Assembly (NCBI GenBank): GCA_036346395.1
Contig: CM070604.1
Location: forward strand, 6,929,904-6,993,903
Length of the DNA stretch: 64,000 bases
From: Hsuehochloa calcarea
Lineage: Eukaryota > Streptophyta > Magnoliopsida > Poales > Poaceae
Direction: 5' to 3'
The notes beneath the pieces are model-generated. The model worked only from the letters and a program-made list of their open reading frames with translations, was not told where the DNA came from and did no database searches. This document shows, piece by piece, positions 57,233 to 64,000 of this stretch; the first letter of the stretch is position 1, and each line of letters starts with the position of its first letter. Position numbers and translations under genes: made by a program.

Positions 57233-58479
57233 ATGGATCCGTGGATCGGGCAGACTTCCCTGAGCCTCGACCTCAACGTCGGCCTGCCGACGGCGCGGCA
57301 AGAGCCGGCGCCCAAGGTCCTCGTGGAGCAGAACTTCTTGTCTGTCAAGAAAGACCATGAGGTATATATATGCAGTTACATGATGCATGTGCATGCGCTT
57401 GGTTACGAGAACAAGTGTGCTCAGATGTCGGATATCGATTTCTTTTGCGTTTAGGTTGAGGCGCTGGAGGCGGAGCTCCGGCGAGTGAGCGAGGAGAACA
57501 AGAAGCTGAGCGAGATGCTCCGTGCGGTGGTGGCCAAGTACGCCGAGCTGCAGGGCCGGGTCAGCGACATGATGGCGGCGGCCAACAACGGCACGGCCGC
57601 CAACCACCAATCGTCGACGTCGGAGGACGGCTCGGTCTCGCCGTCCAGGAAGAGGATCCGGAGCGACAGCCTCGACACCGCCGGCGCCGGCGGGCACCAC
57701 CACCACAAGCCTTCGCCGCCGTTCGCCGCTGCCAGCAGCTTCGTCGTCGTTCCCGACCAGATGGAGTGCACGTCGGCCGCCGCTGCGACCGCCGGCCACG
57801 AGCCGTGCAAGCGCATCCGCGAGGAGTGCAAGCCCAAGGTCTCCAAGCGCTACGTCCACGCCGACCCCTCCGACCTCAGCCTCGTAAGTAACGAACAACC
57901 TGTTACTAGTACCATTCATCTACTTCCTCGGGATTATCGCAACGCAACTGTACCTGTGGTCCTGTACTATGCGTGCTTACTTATTTCGACGAGACGGCCG
58001 TTAATTAATTTGTGATTAATTATGTTGAGCAGGTGGTGAAAGATGGGTACCAATGGAGGAAGTACGGGCAGAAGGTGACCAAGGACAACCCCTGCCCCAG
58101 AGCCTACTTCAGGTGCTCGTTCGCGCCGGCTTGCCCGGTCAAGAAGAAGGTGCAGCGGAGCGCGGAGGACAACACCATACTGATGGCGACCTACGAGGGC
58201 GAGCACAACCACGGCCAGCCGCCGCAGCACGACGGCAAGAACGCGGCAGGCGCTGCCGCGGCCGCGAAGCTGCCACCGAGCGACGCAGCCGTCCGGGCGC
58301 TGCCGCTCGGCCAGCAGCAGCAGAAGCAGCAGAAAGAGGCGGGGTCGTCGGAGGTGGCGGTGAGGAAGAACCTGGCGGAGCAGATGGCGGTGACGCTGAC
58401 GAGGGACCCCGGGTTCAAGGCGGCGCTCGTGAGCGCGCTCTCCGGCCGGATCCTCGAGCTCTCGCCGTCCAAGAACTAA
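57233..58479 (+). CDS. WRKY28: WRKY transcription factor, group IIa (WRKY28-like)
   Basis: Three exons (57233-57361, 57455-57883, 58033-58479) give 334 residues; both introns are GT-AG and in phase 0. The N-terminus MDPWIGQTSLSLDLNVGLP holds an LxLxL (EAR-like) repression motif. Residues about 44-80 form a coiled coil of leucine-zipper type (LEAELRRVSEENKKLSEML). Basic patches SPSRKRIR and PCKRIREECKPKVSKR are likely nuclear signals. The WRKY domain (about 187-250) has WRKYGQK and a C-x5-C-x23-H-x-H zinc site (C in YFRC, SFAPAC, HNH). Group IIa factors bind W-boxes in defence genes and dimerise. The MDPW start and the following sequence resemble rice WRKY28 and WRKY71, and the match to WRKY28 is from memory. 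The intron after VQR seen in many IIa genes is absent here. A start at 57233 fits the family; no upstream in-frame extension is conserved. Confidence 0.93.
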
Positions 58480-59235
58480 AGCGATCGGCGGCGCCAGTTA
58501 GCGACTTCTTCGATTAGCATTGTCAGCTGAAAGCTTGAAACCACACGACCACAGTATTTTTGAGTTGCTTCATGCATCCATTGATTGGCGCGCTGCTGCC
58601 TCGATCTGCTTGGAAGCTCTAGACGATGAGGAGAGGTGATCGTTAGGCTAGACATTAACTGTATATACTTACTTGATTAGCTAGCTCTACATGCTGCCCG
58701 GCCGGCCGGCGCTTGGAATATTAATTTGTGCAACATTTCATTAGGTGGATGTACTGCAGCAAGCAAGACCCTTACATTTAAGTGTCGTAGAATTAGCGGT
58801 TGACAAAAATAATATATAACTATGTAAATCCTCCGTATCATTTAAACATGATAATATTTATACGCTCAAAACATATAATATGAGGACAAATAAAATCAGC
58901 ATAATGTTCAAATTTAATTATTTGTATATTGCTCTCAGATGTCGGGCTGCTCAAGAAAAATCTTTGCGTCCTCGCAACTTGGGTCAATCTAATATCACAA
59001 ATTAAATATAACAATTCTTTGTAATAAATTAGGTCTTGAGCTCAAATAAAATCTTGCACATCTAATTATTCAATTAAGCCAATTCATCAAGTTTGAATTC
59101 ACTGGACAGAATGAAATTGATCCTTCACTTAAGATATCAACTAATGTCAATGTAAAAAAGTAGCTAAAAGGAACACAATGAACTGAAAAATGATCAAAGA
59201 TCACACGAACAGACTGTATGAATGGCACAGTAAAT

Positions 59236-59335
59236 AGACAAGCATGTATGTATGATACAGCTAACAGACAAGAATGTATGTATGACACAACAAACAAACA
59301 AACAAACATGTATGTATGACACAACAAATTGACAA
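59236..59335. repeat. Degenerate tandem repeat with (CAAA) run
   Basis: The motif ACAAGCATGTATGTATGA and variants (CATGTATGTATGACACAAC) occur three times with a spacing of about 40 bases, one copy extended by a CAAACAAACAAA run. Confidence 0.8.
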
Positions 59336-60599
59336 CAAGCAATCTACAAGCTCAAGACCAATTTATAACAAATTGTTGTGTTCAATTCTCGCTATGACCC
59401 CAAATCCTTATTGAGTCTTAACCGAACCCACTGACATTACTTGTAAAGTCTCCCAGTGCTAGACAATAATACATAATTAACTCAACTAGCACGGTGCACT
59501 GAACAAGGTAGTGCTCAAACTGAACAACAGTGATACTCACGATGCGATCAGTGACACTCAAAGCCACCGAGTGGCAAACCAGGCAAGGCACGCCGAATGG
59601 CGCTGTCTCATAAAATCAATTGCCTCGCTGTGCCGCAAATACCAGACAAGTTTGACAGAGATGCAATGCCAATCTTCATAATCCGGGACACACCGAAAAT
59701 ACGAAGCCGAGGTACAGGAGATGCCGCACAAGAACCACCGAGATACACTGGCCAAAATGCACCCGAGAACACCAGTCACCAAGAACCGAACCATGGTTCT
59801 TCTTCCTCACTGAAGCCGAGACAAGAACGACCAAACCAAGTCTCAAATGCTCAAGTTCTTGGTTCCCAAATCGAATACCCACGGAAGAGTGGAGCAAGAT
59901 TGGAACCAGCCAAATGCGCAAAACCGGAGGTTCGGAACTCACCTACTACATCACCAAATCAAGCACGTCGGCGCGTGAGGTCCAAAACCCCAAAATCAAA
60001 GTCAAATCGGAAGGAGAAGAAGAACACCAAAATTGGGAATCACTCACCAGATTGTGGGTCACCAAGAAAAGGAGGAGAGTTTCAGCCTTAGAAGAGGAGG
60101 ATGAGGAGCCACGCCGCCCCCGCCAACTGCTAGAGCGCATCTCTCCCGAGATGCCCGCGTAGCCACAGCCGAAAGCCAAGCGACGTGCTCCAGCGCTTCT
60201 CCTTTCTCTCGCAAGGAGATAAGGTTTTGAGACCTTATCCCTCCTTTCAGACAATGACAAGCAGTCCCACAACTTTTCTTTTTCTTTTCTTTTCAAATAA
60301 GAAATGACAAAAAAACCTAAAAAATCTAACATTAAGAACTTAGGATTATGTTCATTCTTGAATGTGAAGATGCGTTTGGGTTTGGGCCGTCGACCGAAAT
60401 GTTCTAGATCTAGCTAGGTGGAGCTAGCATTGATGTTATAGCATGTTGTAAACGAAAACAATGTCGTTGCGAGCTCTTTTGAAGCAAATTTAAGATGAAA
60501 TTAAGTTGGCAGTTTAATCCTAGTCAATTTATTTAATCTAACTTGATTGTTCCATCTTTTGAAAACATACATAGATCCGTTAATTTAGATTCATCTAGC

Positions 60600-60930
60600 A
60601 TATGTTTGAAGTAATATATATGGGAAATGTGTGGCTGGCCAAGGGTAGCTACCCACCGGACCTTAAAGTTGAAATTCGATATTTTTCCATTATTGAAATT
60701 TAAGTAGAAAGTTGATTTTTTATATGAAAGTGGAAAATTTTGAGTTAGAAGTATTATGATTTGAGTTGAAAGTCACCGATTCCAAGTTGATAGTTTCCAA
60801 CTGCGGTATTGACAGTTTTAAAATTTTTGAGTTGAATTTTGAATTTTTTTTAGGGTGGAAACGAAAATTTTTGAGTTAAAAGCCTTCAAATTTTGAGTTA
60901 AAAGTCTCTGAAGTTGGTAAGGAGAAGAAA
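60600..60930. repeat. MITE-like AT-rich repeat with TTTGAGTT(G/A)AAAGT motifs
   Basis: Five or more copies of TTTGAGTTGAAAGT-like words occur between 60680 and 60910 (for example ATTTGAGTTGAAAGTCACC and TTTTGAGTTAAAAGTC). Such DNA is common in grass intergenic repeats. Terminal inverted repeats were not identified. Confidence 0.45.
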
Positions 60931-61957
60931 TGACACAAACCTACCTTGATGCAAAATCGAACTGTGGATGCTAGGAAATATGTGTGCAGAAAATCCTGTC
61001 CCTCTCTCTATATATAACTAGGGAATAAAAAGTGAAGATTTCATAATACTTTTTTTTAAAAAATATTGATTTCATAATACTTGGACTTTCTGAATTTTGA
61101 ACAAGGTCTCGTCTAATGGAATGCTACTACTACTAGCTAGACGAATTACACATCCAATAGCCGAGTTGCCTAATCGTCGTGCATGGAATTAACACATTGG
61201 CGCAAGCAAACACTTGGCAAATGCTATTACTAGACTGACATGCGGGCCATCTATCGGTTGGTCGTTTCCCCTGCTGGATTATCATAATTCATATCAAGCC
61301 CGGATTCGGACGAACAGAGGAATGAGTAGCGGAACGTCGTGGGGGTGTTCGCGGCTGGGGGGGCCACATGTCGGTCGGACTCGGACATGGCTCACGTGCA
61401 CAAGAGAGGAAGCAGAGAGGAAGCACACGCCTGTGCTGTGCCCGAGCCCGAGCGCGACCGTCGACACGCCGACGTGGCATGGGCATGGGATCGAAGGAAC
61501 CATCGAAGGGATCTCCAGTGGACAGGGGAAGGTGGGCCCCGCGACTCGCGGAGCCAGCGTTTATTAGTCAAACACGTGTGGGCGGCGGTCCGGTCAATCG
61601 CCTATTCGTCCACGCTGGCTGCGGCAGCTTCGTGTTCCACCAGAGCGGAGAGCTACCGCAATAGCTAAGTAGAGTTTTAGTGTTTTTTTGTGTGTAACCA
61701 TAGCATTAAGCAATATAGTGGATAGTCAATCACTCAATGTGGGCCCTTCATTTTGGACCGGACCGGATAGGATCATGCGCTAGCCAGATACATATGACTT
61801 GCATTGCACACGGCTAGACAACTCAATTCACATATACAGGCCGACTTCACTCCCTCCATCGGCCGAGAACGAAGTACACACGGAGAGCTAACAACCAATA
61901 CATGTAATATCTACTACGGATAGGGCCAAGCCAATCGGTGTATGTTCAACCAAAATA

Positions 61958-62505
61958 CTACTCCCCTCCGTTCTTTTTTTATTTGAGACCCTAGAATGAA
62001 TCTAATATGTCTAATATTATTCAGATTAGCTACTAGAAAACTTATAGCATTAGATTTGTTACTAAAAATACTTTCATAATATTATATTGTTATTAGTATT
62101 ATCTTAATAATAATAGAGAAGTTTTACAGTACATTCTACCGGTTGTATATTGTGGTAGTATAAATCATATCTAACCGTTGATTTGTAAAGTGTATAATAG
62201 ATTTTTTTTGTATTTATAATTTTTTCGTGATAGTATTATGAATTTTTTCAACTAGGGTTCAAAATATTACTATCGCACCATATGATCCACAAATGAGTAA
62301 TTACAATTTCACCCCTTTTAGAATTCTACTACTCGTACTACCGGGTGTAGTGTAACTAAATCCTAACTAAACTGAATCATTGGATAAAAAAGAATGAATG
62401 ATTTGTATTAAATTGAGTGTGCCGAAAATGAGCTCTAACATTTATAAAGTTGTCGAAAGAAATGGTCAAAGCCAGAACGTCGAATGAAAAATAACGGAAG
62501 GGTTA
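61958..62505. mobile_element. Stowaway-like MITE, probably interrupted
   Basis: The left end CTACTCCCCTCCGTTC matches the Stowaway/mariner MITE consensus (CTCCCTCCGT). The right end ATAACGGAAGGGTTAT is an imperfect inverse of it. About 540 bases is long for this family; the 62105-62400 segment, with different composition, may be a nested insertion. Confidence 0.5.
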
Positions 62506-63884
62506 TCAATAATGTAGTAGCTAGATTCATTCGTGCAAGTCTGCACAGCTAGTCTCTAGTGAGAAGCTTCTGAAGTCGTCGTCGCGGTGAGTCGCAATAC
62601 ACGGGCAACTGGGCGAAACCAACCATACGAGGGTGGACTGAAAACACTTGTTTTTTTCCCTCCTGCTGAACTTGACCAAACGACCAAACGAGCATATTTC
62701 TACCACATATCACATCCACGGCTGGCTAGCTGGATTCCAATTCAGATTTCTCATCCGCGAATTCGGAAGGCCCGATTGACAGGGACAAGCAAAGAACAGG
62801 GCTGACAGTCGAATGCAGAGTACTACTGGATCTTCTGCTACCTTCTAGCTTAGGTTAATTACCACAGAGCGTCCGAATTAAGGGAACCAAATAAGTGGAT
62901 TAATGCAGGTGGCACTATCTCTGATTACTTTAGTTGCCTTTGGAAGTACAGGAGTTCGTTATGGTCTTGCAGCATGTAATGTTTAGTCAATGGCACGGCT
63001 GTGAAATGGTGCAGGTCAGTGTCTCAGTGACCCTGTAACATATATTGCTTACTTGCCAACTTTTTTTGGTGTGGATTTCTCTTCAAGTGACCACAGACCA
63101 ATTGGATAAAGTTGCAGGGGCAACATGCAAGGGGTTATCCAATCAGGCGTGGAAATTTGGAGGTGTGATGTTGGGTTAGGTTTGAAACTATCCCCACATA
63201 TATTTTGCCTTTCCACGCTCCATTAGACTGCTTTAGCTGCATGCCAAAACTTCACAGAACTGTAGTAGTGCTAATTAACGTACCAGTAGGTACGTACAGT
63301 GGTACCTGGAGTGACCTTCTCGATCGTCATCCATACGGTTTTATTTACCTTTCAAATCAAACCGCGGCTCCGTGTTCTCGATGTCACTGGTGCAGAAGAT
63401 TCCGAGGCGTCTTTTCTTCCGGATCCTACCAGCCCAGCCGACGATCAATGGCTGCATGCGTGCGTGGAAAATAAACGCTGGAGCGGAGGAGATTATGGGT
63501 GACAGTAGGGTCCGCACGGTGTCGGCACTCGGCGGGTTGGATCGCCGGTCGTCGATCGCACGTCGTGGCCTCACGATCTTCTCGCAGATTTTCTCCCGCC
63601 GGGAAGTTTTTTTTTGGTGACGAACGGACGCGCGCACGAGCGGCGAACGGTCGCGCGGCACGGTGGAAGAAGGTGATCGATGGCATTCTTCAGGGCCAAT
63701 ATTGATCGCGGTCGAACATGAGAACATGCGATGCCATTGATTCTGTCCTTGGTTTGTTTGAAAAGGTGGGGGTATGCTGTGTGGCTGAAGGCTATGTTCC
63801 AAGTCATACTAACTATGAGTTGAACAATTCTTTAGTTGTGTTAGCTAATTGTATGCTTTGAAAAAAACAGAGCACATTGTATAT

Positions 63885-63914
63885 ATTGTAACACGTTATC
63901 AGCACGATCGACTC
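63885..63914 (+). other. Possible copia LTR end and primer-binding site
   Basis: TGTAACACGTTATCAGCACGA is the sequence typically seen at the junction of certain plant copia LTRs and the internal region (TTATCAGCACG). The remainder of the element would lie beyond the window, so this rests on one motif. Confidence 0.3.
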
Positions 63915-64000
63915 TCATCGGATCGAAAGATAACCGTCATAGCACGACACTCGTAGATTGAATCGTTTTTTCTAAATTTCTTTTAATTATGCAAATTTAG

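Larger units (their letters stand above)
58480..63884. other. Gene-free stretch downstream of the WRKY gene
   Basis: The WRKY 3' UTR probably occupies the first few hundred bases. AT-rich DNA follows to 59500. 59500-60250 is of higher GC and open in both strands (for example 59597-60091) without recognisable protein; it could be an LTR or a lost gene. GC-rich patches at 61330-61660 and 63400-63700 likewise show nothing recognisable. Confidence 0.4.

Noticed and set aside
57149..57919. 256-codon open frame on the minus strand
   Set aside because: It lies opposite the WRKY coding exons in very GC-rich DNA, has no family resemblance and spans an intron of the WRKY gene; it is a shadow frame.
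59597..60091. 164-codon open frame on the plus strand
   Set aside because: Composition is low-complexity and charged, with no known domain; the opposite strand is also open. Possibly LTR DNA.
1..64000. CRISPR arrays, tRNA or rRNA genes, bacterial-type operons
   Set aside because: No evenly spaced palindromic repeat array, cloverleaf or rRNA-like sequence was seen; the direct repeats present are tandem duplications or transposon parts.

Overview
The window looks like nuclear DNA of a grass, most probably rice (Oryza, chromosome 6-like) or a close relative. The two intact cellular genes are plant-specific in form. One is a 19-exon TFIID subunit gene (TAF5, minus strand, about 5.2-16.1 kb). The other is a group IIa WRKY transcription factor gene (WRKY28-like, plus strand, 57.2-58.5 kb). 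From memory both lie close together on rice chromosome 6; this was not checked by search. The filler is typical rice repeat DNA: small copia, gypsy and TRIM elements, Mutator-like and CACTA transposons, MITEs and gene fragments.

Layout: 0-1.1 kb, decayed copia polymerase. 1.1-5.1 kb, gene-poor DNA with a low-confidence ORF carrying three 20-residue repeats. 5.2-16.1 kb, TAF5; its introns hold a complete but internally deleted copia element (6189-9215), a MITE and a TRIM solo LTR. TAF5 exon 18 carries two extra bases in an A run that shift the C-terminus. 16.2-20.4 kb, gene-poor. 20.5-40 kb, remains of a Mutator-like element with a FAR1-type transposase pseudogene and an intron-rich Ulp1-like protease pseudogene. 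It is opened up by a complete TRIM (20480-21138), a 3.25 kb LTR-type element (22725-25974), a 2.4 kb solo LTR (28236-30649) and a gypsy gag-pol relic, which itself holds a TRIM solo LTR (36593-36838).

40-51 kb holds a DUF1442-like gene fragment (42.6-43.05 kb), a CACTA-like fragment (45.1-46.1 kb) and a PIP5K kinase pseudogene that keeps its introns (48.4-49.3 kb). 51.6-55.3 kb is a 1.8 kb tandem duplication; each copy carries one CACTA element. It ends in a gypsy integrase relic and LTR. 56.3-58.5 kb is the WRKY promoter and gene. 58.5-64 kb shows no gene, only MITE-like repeats and a possible copia primer-binding site near the right edge.

Functionally only TAF5 (RNA polymerase II pre-initiation complex) and the WRKY factor (defence transcription) are credible host genes, and nothing suggests they act together. 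Most insertions were placed by target-site duplications read directly from the sequence. No CRISPR, tRNA, rRNA or operon-like structure was seen.
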